A stretch of 64,000 nt of DNA from Arabidopsis thaliana (lineage: Eukaryota; Streptophyta; Magnoliopsida; Brassicales; Brassicaceae), in contig NC_003076.8 of NCBI RefSeq assembly GCF_000001735.4, forward strand, positions 6,200,001-6,264,000, written 5' to 3'. Below are positions 13,283 through 24,256 of the stretch, piece after piece. Each line of letters starts with the position of its first letter. Positions within the stretch are counted from its first letter, which is position 1. A program made the translations under genes and the position numbers. Under the pieces are notes generated by a model. That model did no database searches, was not told the origin of the DNA, and saw nothing but the letters and a program-made list of their open reading frames with translations.

Positions 13283-15494
13283 ATGGGACAAAAGAGATGG
13301 TTCTTCTTGTTGGCAATTTTTGTTTGTCTTGTTTCATCTTCATGTGGTAGAGGTGATAATGAAACTTATCCTCTGAGTCTCTTTGAGCCTAATCAAGATT
13401 TGAAATTTCTGTAGAATTATAGTGAATGGGAAGATGACAAATGAATTAAGACTGAACTTAGTGAATTTATGGTGACTTTTTTCTTTTAATTGCAGTTCTC
13501 AAGTTTAAGAGCGATGATGGTCGACCTGTGTACAATCATACGCTTGCCATCACACTTGTGGAGTATACTTCTGCGGTAAGTTAATAGCAGATTTCTACAG
13601 TATGCATTTCATATTATCTCTGCTAGATAGGAAGGAAATTCAAGATGTGTAACACTCGTCCTCATATTTTCATTTATTTGTTACTAGCATTACTAGAGAA
13701 CAGAGCTTATGCTGATAAAGTGATAAGTGCACCAGATGGATGAATCGAGTTTATATATGTATGCAGGTCTATATGTCTGATTTGTCAGAACTCTTCACTT
13801 GGACATGCGAAAGATGCAATGGTTTGACAAAGGTATAACATTTGTTGAAGCAGATCACTATTTGAAGCCACAGTATCAGTATGTATAAAGCTAATAGCTT
13901 TAATTGGATATTCTGATGTCTTTAAGGATGTTGCAGGGTTTTGAGGTAATAGAGATAATAGTTGACGTTGAGCACTGCTTACAGGTCTGCCCTGAATCCT
14001 GATATCTTAAGCTACATCTGGACATGATATTTTTTTGTTAAACAATTTTATTAATATCAGTACGTGTAACTTTTAACACCAGGCATATGTTGGGGTGGCT
14101 AAGGATTTGAATGCTATCATTATTGCATTTCGGGGAACTCAAGAACACAGGTATTACTCTCCTCATGTAATCTAAAAGCTACACATTTGCCTAAACTTGG
14201 CTTATGCTTGTTCATCCAAAAACTTGTGCAGCATACAAAATTGGGTCTCAGACTTGTTCTGGAAACAGCTCGATCTAAATTACCCTGATATGCCAGATGC
14301 AATGGTATGCTTTAACGACAAGTATTTGTCATTGAGTTGCTCAAGTAGTACGGTAGAATTTTAATAGTTATCTACATTGGCAGGTGCACCATGGCTTTTA
14401 TAGTGCTTATCACAATACAACTGTACGGCCTGCAGTTTTGGATGCAGTAAAACGAGCAAAGGAATCCTATGGGGCCAACCTCAACATCATGGTGACTGGT
14501 CATTCAATGGGAGGAGCCATGGCTTCCTTTTGTGCGCTAGACCTAGTTGTAAACATCCTTGAATTGAACTAGTTTCTTTTTACATTTCTTATGTTTTGTC
14601 CTTTAAAGTTGTTAGTGGTGTCAATGGGATGTAAATTGCAGGTTAATGAAGGAGAAGAAAACGTACAAGTTATGACATTTGGGCAACCTCGTGTTGGGAA
14701 TGCTGCTTTTGCATCTTATTTCAATTTGCTTGTGCCTAATACCTTCCGGATCATACATGACCGTGACATAGTTCCTCATCTGCCTCCTTACTATCATCTT
14801 TTCCCTCAAAAAACATATCACCACTTCCCCACAGAGGTAACTTCTTTGTCTATCTTCATTTTAGTACTCCCTGTCCTCTGATACACTTGATTTTCATCAC
14901 AGTAACTGTTTTAAGATTTTTTGATCCAACATTTGGTAATGTATCTTTTGGATTGCAGGTGTGGTTGACAGAACTAAGTATTTTGAATATTGTTATCCGT
15001 GGTGTGGAAAAAGTTTGTGACAACACCGGTGAAGATCCTACATGCAGCAGGTAACTAACTCTCTTTTGGGTTTCTACTTGACCCTCCCTACTCTAGCAAG
15101 AAAAAACCCGGTATTGCTAATAGAAATATAGGATCGTTATTTACTACCTCGTTACACCCGAGCCATCTGACTATTGGTCTGGGATTGTCACAACTCGTCT
15201 TATGTCGCGTACCGTCACTAGGACATTGGACATTTTTTGGAAGTATCCAGTATAATGGTTAGCTCTTGTTGTTTCAGATCGGTAATGGGAAATAGCATAT
15301 CTGACCATTTAACGTACTTTGGAGTGGAGTTGATGGGTGAGACTTGGAGGCAATGTAACATAGTGATGGGCCATGAGATGGAGAGTTACAGTAGGAAAGA
15401 TTCAAAGGGTAACATATTCCTTTCGCGGACAGTTCCTTCCACGGAGGTAATCAAAACAAAAAGTATATCCAAAACCGGAATCTCAAGTCTATAG
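13283..15494 (+). CDS. class-3 (alpha/beta hydrolase) lipase, tandem copy 2
   Basis: Paralogue of the gene at 2965-5448, with the same ten exon lengths: 13283-13352, 13496-13575, 13767-13832, 13937-13984, 14083-14150, 14232-14304, 14384-14548, 14642-14836, 14959-15050 and 15278-15494, again 357 aa. It has a signal-peptide-like N terminus, the nucleophile elbow GHSMGG in exon 7, HDRDIVPHLPP and the His motif DHLTYFG, so the likely catalytic triad is intact. Introns are shorter and more diverged than exons; the second intron of copy 1 is the most expanded. Divergence from copy 1 in exons is modest, suggesting both remain functional. Matches the locus I recall as At5g18640. Confidence 0.93.
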
Positions 15495-16203
15495 GAGTTG
15501 GTTGATTCGAGACTCGAACAAGAATGCTTGCTTGAAAGGGAGGTTGGGAGATTCAAATGTGCAGGAAGAAGAAGGGTTCTTTCATTCTTTGTGGTCGTCA
15601 AAGAAAGTGAAACAAATGACAATCAAGACATTGTAAATAAGTCGTAGGTTGATACCATAATACCATGTAGCAAAAACAATACACTGTTCATTTGTTATTC
15701 CCTTAATTTAAATCCATGATCACATATGTATTGGATTCAACCTTGTAAATATGTGAATGAATATCCAATTGCTGTGGATGGTGAATATCTGTATTATAGA
15801 ATATTCTGTCTCTATCTCTTTAGTTTTTACCACTTAAGATGGTATTCCATAATAATTCTTTCGTCCAGTACACCACCATAAGTTACAAGCTCATAAAATA
15901 TGAGCTTTTTGTTCTTGCCACATTATAACATTTTCACACTAAAACATTTTTTAGTTACAAAGTTCATTATTCATTAACTTTATTGGTTGTAATTAAGAGT
16001 AAAAGCTTATAGTAGTAAAAACATTTTCCAAGAAAATCTTGAAAGTATTAAAAGGGATGGGGGATCCGAATGTCAAGTGGCCTACAAGAATAAGATGTAC
16101 ACGAAACGAATATTTTTGTAGCCTTTGACTAACATTCTCAACATCCCTACGTTATTATTATTATTATTCTTTTAAAATGCATGTGAGTTTTATCTTTACT
16201 CTG

Positions 16204-16275
16204 TTATCATAATAAAGATCTCAATATATTTGCATGATATAAACTTTAGCATTTTTTAAGATTTCAATTAACTAT
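16204..16275. repeat. dispersed direct repeat, copy 1
   Basis: About 72 bases (starting TTATCATAATAAAG and ending TTTCAATTAACTAT) are repeated with substitutions and small indels at 16867-16938. The two copies flank the MIEL1-derived fragment. Confidence 0.55.
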
Positions 16276-16345
16276 TTTTTTTTGTGTGCAAATTTTCAAT
16301 TAACTATCAAACATAGACAATAGTGATGAAAAATGTGTACAAACG

Positions 16346-16500
16346 ATGCATGTAGAATGCTACTGCCTGATGATTAAGAGTGACAAGTAATTTGCTCTTT
16401 TCTCATGTCTTATGTTTATAGTTTAGACCATAAAGTTGGGGTTTTTGGGTAATGTGTCTTTTGTGTGTTGTTTATGTCTAGTTTGCTGAAAGTCAGATGA
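16346..16500 (+). pseudogene. fragment of MIEL1 (RING exon end plus following intron)
   Basis: Starts ATGCATGTAGAATGCTAC and matches the end of MIEL1 exon 9 (19788-19828, reading [14 protein letters not shown]), here MHVECYCLMIKSDK. It runs on through the donor site (GACAAGTAATTT) into a decayed copy of the intron and the start of exon 10, up to about 16500. Because intron sequence is included, this is a DNA-level copy, not retroposed mRNA. No other MIEL1 exons were recognised nearby. Confidence 0.65.
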
Positions 16501-16866
16501 GATGATTGTGAAGGTGGTTGCGAAGATATGATATGAATGAAAATGTTGTTCAAAAATTGGCCTAAAATTGTTTAATCCTCTCATAGAAAAAGAGTTCAAA
16601 ATTTTTTAGAAGAACCCTTTAGGCATTATTGCCACTAAAAATAGAAATGGGTAAATGATATGTCTTCTTCCTCTATGGGTAAAGCATAATCTTTTTTCCT
16701 TTTTCGGAAATTCATGTGAGTGTTTTTTTAATATATTTAATTTTCATTTTTAATAATCTTAAAATGTTATAATGGATAGGTTCGTGGTACCGTCACGTGG
16801 TCCATGGGCTTGGTGGGGTCAATGTAACTGACTCAAGCAACGAACACTTTAGGTTGTGATTGTGTT

Positions 16867-16938
16867 TTTATCATCATAAAGTTGTTAATACATTTGCATA
16901 ATACACGATTTAGCATGTTTTAAAATTTTCAGTTAACT
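16867..16938. repeat. dispersed direct repeat, copy 2
   Basis: Partner of 16204-16275. Shared blocks include ATTTGCAT, TTTAGCAT and AGTTAACTA/AATTAACTA. Confidence 0.55.
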
Positions 16939-16987
16939 ACTAAAATCTACTACCATTTACCAATTTTAATTCAAATTTGACATCATC

Positions 16988-17037
16988 ACCAACAAAAAAG
17001 ACATCATCCATATAAATTTGATGTCTTTTTTGTTGGT
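16988..17037. repeat. perfect 19-bp inverted repeat (hairpin)
   Basis: Arm 16988-17006 (ACCAACAAAAAAGACATCA) is the exact reverse complement of 17019-17037, with a 12-base AT-rich loop. It is an isolated palindrome in AT-rich DNA; a MITE remnant, terminator-like hairpin or small-RNA source are all possible. Confidence 0.7.
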
Positions 17038-17770
17038 AAATGGATTAACAAAAGGATTAACAAAACAAAAGGAACAAATAAACAAATCATATAAGCTTAT
17101 ATTGATAATAATAATAATAACTAATAACTAAAATCCAATATAGCTACAAATTAAGTAAATTTATTTGTTTGTTTATAAACTTGAGCACTTCGTGGTACTA
17201 ATTTAAAAATATTTAGCTAGTTAAAAAAATCACCAATGGTAGAAGACAAACATCTGCTATCAAACAACTCATACAACTTATATTTCAATGTCTACTGTTT
17301 CTTTTATGAATGTTAATTGAAACAACATAATCCTTTCCTTTTCATAAAACAATGATTTTGTTTACACATATATTAATTTCACAAACCCGATTTTATATTT
17401 ACTCTTATAAATTTAGTATGATTAAAATTAATATATCTATTAAAAATTGGATATAAGATGTTAAATATTATGGCTTTAAAAAAAGTTCTTATTAGTTACT
17501 TGTGTATTCGCACATCTTTTTATAATAGGAGTAGTATAGTATACTCTCTTTCGAGAAATTTGTTTAAAAAATGTTTTGAGGAAAAAATAGAATAAAATTG
17601 GGGAGTGAGAAAGTACCAACTTTAGTCATCAAAAACCTCCAATTGGGTAAACAAAAAGGTCATTTATTATCGTTTTACTAATTTTACAACTTACAACAAA
17701 AATAAATGTATTAAAGAAAGTGTTGGGAAATAAATAGAAATGTCTCTAAAAGATAACGATCTAGAATTGT

Positions 17771-18259
17771 GATTGGTCAATAAATCGGCGCTCTCTGTTT
17801 TACGGTTTGTATCCATGTCATCATCATCCCATCTTCATCACACAACTCTCTTATCTCTCTCTCTCTCTTTAATTATTCCCCATTTCTTTAAAGCTTCAAA
17901 TCTATCTCTCACGAACTCCCAAGCTAACAACATTCACAAGGAGAGAGAAACAATAAAGGGCAAGGAAAAAGATCAAACCTTTTTCTTTCTTTCTTTCTCC
18001 TGCTCTCTGCAATTTAGAAGAAGATCGAAGAATTTGTTTGTTGTTTATCTTCTTCTATAAAAACAAACCGTGGGGTCTGTTTTCATTTCTGGCCTTGCGA
18101 TTCCGATAAAACTCTCAGCTTCCCATTCAATCCAATCCAATTCCACTTCTCAAACATATATATAATTCTATATTTTTGAGAGACAGTTTACTTTTTCTCC
18201 TTCTCTCTCTCTCTCTCTTTCTCTTTCTCTGTCTCTTTGGCTTTTCTCCTCCTGTTCTC
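17771..18259 (+). promoter_or_regulatory. CT-rich promoter/5' leader of MIEL1
   Basis: Several CT microsatellite tracts (about 17852-17870 and 18200-18240) typical of plant Y-patches and long pyrimidine-rich leaders. The ATG of MIEL1 follows at 18260. An open frame here has no ATG start and is not treated as a gene. Confidence 0.5.
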
Positions 18260-20374
18260 ATGGAAGCTTCACCCAATGATCGACTTCATTTTGGCAAAAT
18301 GGGTTTCGGGTAAAAAAAACATTCCTCTGTTTTTTACTCTGTTTCTTCAAATCTCTGCTTTTAACAGATCTCTTGGGTTTGTACTTTTGTGGGTCGTCTC
18401 TTGTTTTCACGTATGGTCCACGACGATTTGTCTCTTGTTCTTAGTGATCCGTAGATTCCATATGATTTGATTCACAAAGTTTGTTCCTTTTTCCGTTTCT
18501 GATTCAAGAGTCTTCATTTGTTTCCGGCTTTTGATTCATTATAGAATAATCGATTCGTTTCTTTACTTCAAATCATAGATCTGTCCTCGATCCACATAAT
18601 TTGTCATCCATTCTGATCCATGTAGATCCGTTTCTCTTTTCATGTGTATTATTAGGTGTAAGCATTACAAGAGGAGATGCCAAATCAGAGCTCCATGTTG
18701 CAACGAAGTCTTCGATTGTCGCCATTGTCACAACGAGAGCACTGTATGTTTATTCTCTATTTATCATCTTAATTACAGTCTTTAAAACTTGATGAAAGTT
18801 AAAGATTCATTTTTTTTACCCTATCTGTGTTTCAGAGCACATTGCGCAATATCTACGACCGTCACGATCTTGTTCGTCAAGACGTTAAACAAGTATGGTC
18901 CCTCCTATAGAATTATGTGATCTTACCAAGTTTGGATCTTTACTAATTTGTTGCATCTTTTGACTTTTTTGGTTTTGCAGGTGATTTGTTCTGTTTGCGA
19001 TACAGAGCAGCCGGTAATTCCCATCACTATAGTTTGGATTGCTTTAACTTGTCTTATGAATTTTGATGATCATTGATCACTCGCTTATCACCACTTTCGA
19101 TGTTTCAATGTGTTTTTTACAGGCAGCTCAAGTTTGTTCGAATTGTGGTGTCAACATGGGAGAATATTTTTGCAGCATCTGCATATTCTATGATGATGAT
19201 GTAAAGAACTTTGGGTTTTCACCTGTTTGAATGAAATCTTTTCCTTCTCGGTATCTGATTATGTTTATTGCTCCTATTTGTCTTGTTTCAGACTGAAAAA
19301 CAACAGTTTCATTGCGATGACTGTGGAATTTGCAGGTGATAATCTTTCTTCATACAGTCTTATACTGGTGATTCGTTTGTAGTTGTGTGCTGATTGTTTA
19401 GTTGACATTTCATTGCTGCGTGTTGCAGAGTTGGTGGGCGTGAGAATTTCTTCCATTGCAAGAAGTGTGGTAAATGGAAAAAACAATAAAGTTTTCTTAT
19501 GCTCAGTTTCAGACTAACACAATCATGTGTCGTTGACTTGTGAAATTATCCATTACTTGCTTTTAGGATCTTGTTATGCGGTTGGTCTGCGCAACAACCA
19601 TCGCTGCGTTGAGAATTCAATGCGTCATCACTGTCCCATTTGTTACGAGGTATGTGTGTTAAGGCAAAACTTATCAAGAAAAAGATTCAGCAAAAGGTAT
19701 CGCGGTTTTAGCTAATTGTGTGTACGTGAAATGCAGTACCTTTTTGACTCTCTAAAGGACACAAATGTGATGAAATGCGGGCACACAATGCACGTAGAAT
19801 GCTACAACGAGATGATCAAACGTGACAAGTAATTTACCATTTTCCTGTGGTTATGTCTCTGTTTCAACCAGAAAGTTTGGTTTCTTCTTTGGTTGATTGT
19901 GATGGTTTTGAAAATGTGTGAATCTTGAGTAGGTTTTGTTGTCCAATTTGCTCGAGGTCAGTGATTGATATGTCTAAAACATGGCAGAGACTCGATGAAG
20001 AGGTTAGTTCAAAATTCATTGTTGAATCTTTTAAGTCTGATAGATCTTTCAAATTAGTTGCTGAAGAATATTAAATTAACTTCCTTAGATCGAAGCCACT
20101 GCTATGCCTTCAGATTACCGTGACAAGAAGGTAAATAAGTTTCTTTCTCTGTCACTTAAGCTCGATAGTGTTTCAGCGCTAACTAAAGAAGAGTAAAGAT
20201 ATACATCAAAGTTGTATCCTTTCTAACAAGATGATGCGGAAATCACAGGTTTGGATACTTTGCAACGATTGTAACGACACAACAGAAGTGCACTTCCACA
20301 TAATCGGACAGAAATGTGGACATTGCAGATCATACAACACACGAGCGATTGCGCCTCCTGTTCTTCCTCAATGA
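18260..20374 (+). CDS. MIEL1: CHY zinc-finger / RING E3 ubiquitin ligase (Pirh2-like), MIEL1
   Basis: E3 ubiquitin ligase known to target the MYB30 transcription factor and dampen defence cell death. Twelve exons: 18260-18309, 18656-18743, 18836-18892, 18981-19013, 19123-19200, 19292-19335, 19429-19469, 19567-19649, 19737-19828, 19933-20002, 20089-20130 and 20249-20374. It starts [17 protein letters not shown], then a CHY-type zinc finger ([25 protein letters not shown]), a CTCHY finger ([31 protein letters not shown]), and a RING-H2 ([28 protein letters not shown]). A C-terminal zinc-ribbon-like part has CNDCND and [11 protein letters not shown]. All zinc ligands appear present. The first intron is long (about 350 bases). 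Locus recalled as At5g18650. Confidence 0.95.
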
Positions 20375-20871
20375 CAAAACCAAGATCTTCCCATGTATTG
20401 CCTCCAGAAAGCAAGCAAGAACTTTTTGTTGCTAAAAAAACTGAGGCATAGATTGATGATCATAACAAAGAAAGAAAAAGAAAAAGATTGATGATCAATT
20501 TGATCATTGGTCACAAAAGCAAAACACACATTTGTCTTCTTCATTTGATTTGTTGTTGTTCTTATACTGTTACATTTTTCCATTTGTGTTTGGGTGTTGG
20601 AAATGCGAGGATTATGTATAATATACTCTATATTCTTGATCCAGGAAAAGTTACCTGGATAATATGTTTTCAGGGATTTTTTAGTAGTTCAATTCTTACA
20701 TCATCTCCTTCTTCTCTCTGCAAAAGATCCATAGGTTATACCATATCTCTGCAATGTGTGTTTTTGTTGTTGTTTGAATCAACGAATCTCTCAAATTCAC
20801 AGGTTTTATATTTATAATCTCATCAGTTACAAACTACACAGCAAACTCATTTCGCACAAAAACAATTCATA
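20375..20871. other. convergent 3' region of MIEL1 and DVR
   Basis: 3'UTRs of two tail-to-tail genes and a short AT-rich spacer. No separate gene seen. Confidence 0.5.
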
Positions 20872-22125
20872 CTAGAAGAACTGTTCACCGAGTTCTTGAC
20901 CCGCCATGCCTTCTCTGATCACTTTCGCAAAGAAATCCTCAAGCGTGTCTTTCCCGTAACTCGGTGTCTTCTCCTCGCTATACTCTCCAGTCTCTGGATC
21001 AAGAATCAACATACTCTCTGCGGCGTAATACCTTCCAATCTTCCCAAATTCGGCAGCCTCTCCAACCGAAGGAAAGATCTTTGCAATAGAATCGAGAACA
21101 CCAATCACAAAATCCATAATCTCGATAGGTACTTTCAAGAACTTAGGCTCTCTCCCAAGAATCTTAAACAGAATCTCTCCTTGCTCTAATGGCGTTAATG
21201 CCTTGCCTGGTCCACCAATTGGCAAAACTTGATTGATCTTGTTCTCTTCCAACACGCAATCCGCTATAAACGCTGCTAAATCTTGTTCGCTGATCGGTTT
21301 ACAAGCGCATAGCTTACCATCTCCAAACATCACGTAAGGTTTCCCATCTTTCACAATCTCAACTTGACCACCTAAGCTCTTGAAAAAAGCCGTTGGTCTC
21401 ACAATGCTGTATGTAAAGCTAGAGTCTTGTTGCTCAGCCAAATCCATCAACTCTGCTTCGAACTTCAGTTTCGCTCTCTGAAACTCCAGTAAAGGCTTCT
21501 GCACACAAATCGCAGAGAGCAAAACAAAATGCTTAGCACCAAACTTCTTCCCAGCTACAAGACTGTTTTTGGTAGCTTCATAATCAATCTTCCACGAATC
21601 TTTAATCCCTCCATTACGACTAGCGAGACAGGAAACAACAACATCAACACCAAATCCTAGATTCTCAATAGATTTCTCAAGAACATCTAACTCAGTAACA
21701 TCAGAGAAACACACATTGGCGCCTTGTAATTGCTTCAAAGTCTCTTCCTTGTCGTTTTTGCCTCTAATCCCACTCTTCTCTCTCGCAACAGCAATCACAT
21801 TGAACCCTCTTTTGATCATCTCTTTCACTACAAATCTACCTATGTACCCAGTTGAACCAACCACTAAAACGTTTATATCTTTAGGGCTTTTGTTCCTGAA
21901 TGAAGGTGATGTAGCGATTTCTGAAATTCCCGAGTCTAGAGATGAAATTGGTTTGAGTCTCGCTCTCTTATACTTAAGACTCGTTGAGGATTCATTTGTG
22001 TGGAATGTTGAAGCTAAAGGAGACGACTTTACCTGAAATTGTGAAATGAATTTGGAATCTTTGAAGATGGTTTTGGGTTTTGGTGAGTAGGAAGCGAATA
22101 CGTTGAAGGAAGAGCAAAGTGACAT
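20872..22125 (-). CDS. DVR: divinyl (proto)chlorophyllide 8-vinyl reductase, chloroplast
   Basis: Also called PCB2. Reduces the C8 vinyl group to ethyl using NADPH, giving monovinyl chlorophyll precursors in the chloroplast. Single exon, 417 aa from the ATG at 22125. The start [19 protein letters not shown] is a Ser-rich transit peptide. An NADPH-binding Rossmann motif GSTGYIG lies near residue 85-95, consistent with the atypical SDR/NmrA-like family. The frame is open for 32 more codons upstream to an ATG at 22221; the shorter form fits the protein length I recall and the usual transit peptide, so I chose 22125. The gene is convergent with MIEL1. Locus recalled as At5g18660. Confidence 0.95.
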   Translation of the reverse strand: MSLCSSFNVFASYSPKPKTIFKDSKFISQFQVKSSPLASTFHTNESSTSLKYKRARLKPISSLDSGISEIATSPSFRNKSPKDINVLVVGSTGYIGRFVVKEMIKRGFNVIAVAREKSGIRGKNDKEETLKQLQGANVCFSDVTELDVLEKSIENLGFGVDVVVSCLASRNGGIKDSWKIDYEATKNSLVAGKKFGAKHFVLLSAICVQKPLLEFQRAKLKFEAELMDLAEQQDSSFTYSIVRPTAFFKSLGGQVEIVKDGKPYVMFGDGKLCACKPISEQDLAAFIADCVLEENKINQVLPIGGPGKALTPLEQGEILFKILGREPKFLKVPIEIMDFVIGVLDSIAKIFPSVGEAAEFGKIGRYYAAESMLILDPETGEYSEEKTPSYGKDTLEDFFAKVIREGMAGQELGEQFF

Positions 22126-22519
22126 TCTTTGAAATCTCTGTACAATGCTGTTTCTATGATCGGGAAAATGAGAGGGAAAGTGCGAGAAAGTGAAGATCCT
22201 AGTGTGAGGCCATTGTAGCAACTCGTTTGATCTTCTTCTTCATCCTCAGAACACAGATAATATAATTTCCAAAACAGACAAAGTATTTTACGTTATTTCG
22301 TTTTTACCCCAATACTTTATCAATGGTGAAATTCGGTGGGAGTTATGTGATTTTATCATTCTGATCCATATATTTGGTAAAAAAAAAGAAGACAAAAACC
22401 TGTACCGTAATTCATCATATCACTAATCAATAATCAACACATACATAGTATAAAGAGAATCCGAAGAAATCTTATGTAGAGATGTGATCTGATATATAGA
22501 GATGACTTGTAGTCGTAGG
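22126..22519 (-). promoter_or_regulatory. DVR upstream region
   Basis: Short AT-rich interval between the DVR start and the first micro-ORF on the same strand. The duplicated unit begins near 22415, so about 100 bases of conserved 3' flank of the micro-ORF lie here. Confidence 0.4.
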
Positions 22520-23215
22520 TCAACGGCACCGGACGTAACGAACAGATGTACGGCGTTCGTTGGAGGTACAAACGGCCATGATGGAGAGACAAATGACAAC
22601 AATTATGACAAGATGTGTTAGTAAACTCGAACCTTCATCGTCACCACCACCACAAGCAGACATACACATCCCACCCATTCTTCTTCTTGTGATCCTTAAG
22701 ACCCGATGATAAGTTTTAAGGGAGATGTGAGATGATTATGAAGAGAAAATTAAATGTTAGCTGAGACGGATCTGTCTTTAATGAGTTTTTGATTGGTACT
22801 TTTGCTTTTTAAAATGGTTTTTGTTGGACTTGAATCAGCAAAACTTCGTGTTTTTAATAATTGAAATTGATGATTTTAATTGTTGTTATTTTGGAGTGTT
22901 GTTCGAAAATGTTAACTTGAGAGACATATTCTCTCGTCAATATATAATTAATAGACGTCGACGTGCATGTTGTTATATAAGTAATAAGTTGTTGCCTACC
23001 AAAATTACTTGATGATGGTTGAAGTGTTGTCTAACTTTACAAAAATACAAAGAAATCGCTTAGTATCTATGTCTATGAATCTATGATGACCCTTAGGCAC
23101 GGTCATGAGTGTCTTTTAACTATTTTGGACGTGAATGTGCAGACGTGTGGAGCACACAATACACATACGATTTTAATATATTTGGGCTTCTGTTTAAATA
23201 TTTTAAAACCCATTT
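22415..23215. repeat. tandem duplication unit 1 (carries micro-ORF A)
   Basis: Starts near CATATCACTAATCAATAATC and ends near AACCCATTTCATCA. It aligns with 23222-24256 over the micro-ORF, its 3' flank (AAAGAGAATCCGAAGAAATCTT) and its upstream DNA (GCAGACGTGTGG near 23141). Unit 2 carries about 230 extra bases upstream of the ORF. Confidence 0.8.
22520..22678 (-). CDS. unrecognised 52-aa small protein with one predicted membrane segment, copy A
   Basis: An ORF too short for standard gene callers: ATG at 22678, TGA at 22520-22522. It begins MGGMCMSACGGGDDEGSS, continues with a hydrophobic stretch of about 18 residues (LVIIVVICLSIMAV, residues about 23-36) and ends with a basic tail, NERRTSVRYVRCR. 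The duplicate at 23333-23491 has the same length, start and stop, 45 of 52 residues identical and no indels within the frame. By contrast, indels that are not multiples of three occur just upstream of the ATG. That argues for coding constraint. I do not recognise a family. The Gly-rich, acidic N terminus, membrane segment and Arg-rich C terminus suggest a small membrane-anchored or secreted peptide; this is inference. Confidence 0.65.
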   Translation of the reverse strand: MGGMCMSACGGGDDEGSSLLTHLVIIVVICLSIMAVCTSNERRTSVRYVRCR

Positions 23216-23221
23216 CATCAA

Positions 23222-24256
23222 ATCGGTAATTCATCACTAATCAAGAACCAAAACATACATGTGTAAAGAGAATCCGAAGAAATCTTTTATAGAAATATGA
23301 TCTGATTTATAGAGATGACTTATACCAGTAGGTCAACGGCACCGGACGACACGAACGGCTGTACGGCGTTCGTTGGAGGTGCAAACGGCCATGATGGAGA
23401 GACAGATTACAATAATTATGACAAGATGTGTTAGTAAACTCGAACCATCATCGCCACCACCACCACAACATGACATACTCATCCCACCCATTCTTCTTGT
23501 ATCCTTAAGATCTGATTATGTGTTTATAAGGGAGATGAGATGAGAATTAAAGAGGAAATGAATGTTAGCTGAGAAGGATTTGTCTTTCGAGTTTTTGAAT
23601 TGGTACTTTGTTTTTTTAAATGGTATTTGTTGGACTTGAATTATTCAACTTACTATGATGTATAGATATTTTCAAATTGTTCTTAATTATTTTGGTGTGT
23701 TCTTCGAAAATGTTAATTTGATAGACATATGCTCTATTCAATGTGTAATTAATAGTCGTCGACATGCATGTTGTTATTTAACTAATGTGTTTTCACCTAC
23801 CAAAATTACTTGATGTTATGTTTTCATAAAAGATGAGTTAAAGTCTTGTGGATTTGGGATTGTATCCCTTCTAAATTTAAATATTTTATTCGCAGCATAC
23901 TATTATTAATAGACTTCAAATTGGTATTTTCGGTTATTGAGAAAAAAAAAATTTGGACCCTATATTTATTATGTAGGACCTTTAAGTTTCAAAAGACTAC
24001 CATATAACCAATTATTTCTCTCGAATCATGGGTTGAAGTCTCTTCCCTTTAGACCATTTCTAAGTTTATAGAGAAATTGCTTAGGACCACTATGTCCAAT
24101 TGACTAATTCTATGATGCCCCTTAGGCACACAGTGTCACAAGTGTCGTTTAACTAATTTGGACATGAATGTGGCAGACGTGTGGAAGCACACGATAATAC
24201 ACATACAATCGTCATATATTTGGGTTTGTGTTTAAGTATTAAAAAGCCCATTTCAC
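23222..24256. repeat. tandem duplication unit 2 (carries micro-ORF B)
   Basis: Partner of 22415-23215. Extra AT-rich DNA around 23820-24050 lengthens this copy. Upstream homology includes CCCTTAGGCAC (near 24119), GCAGACGTGTGGAAGCACAC (near 24175) and AAGCCCATTTCACC. Confidence 0.8.
23333..23491 (-). CDS. unrecognised 52-aa small protein with one predicted membrane segment, copy B
   Basis: ATG at 23491, TGA at 23333-23335. It begins MGGMSMSCCGGGGDDGSS, then LLTHLVIIIVICLSIMAV and ends NERRTAVRVVRCR. Compared with copy A there are about 14 base changes in 159, of which four codons differ only silently and seven residues change; most changes fall in the N-terminal Gly-rich part and near the C-terminal tail. 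The membrane segment and the block THLVII...SIMAVCTSNERRT are nearly invariant. It has its own copy of the upstream region with an ACGTG core (near 24178). Function unknown. Confidence 0.65.
   Translation of the reverse strand: MGGMSMSCCGGGGDDGSSLLTHLVIIIVICLSIMAVCTSNERRTAVRVVRCR

Larger units (their letters stand above)
15495..17770. other. AT-rich spacer between lipase copy 2 and MIEL1
   Basis: Lipase 3'UTR to about 15.7 kb, then strongly AT-rich DNA. It contains a direct repeat pair, a MIEL1 gene fragment and a hairpin, listed separately. A CACGTG G-box is at about 16795. No convincing protein gene is seen. Confidence 0.5.

Noticed and set aside
17773..18060. 95-codon open frame upstream of MIEL1
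   Set aside because: It begins at a non-ATG codon and is CT-repeat-derived leader sequence; composition explains the open frame.
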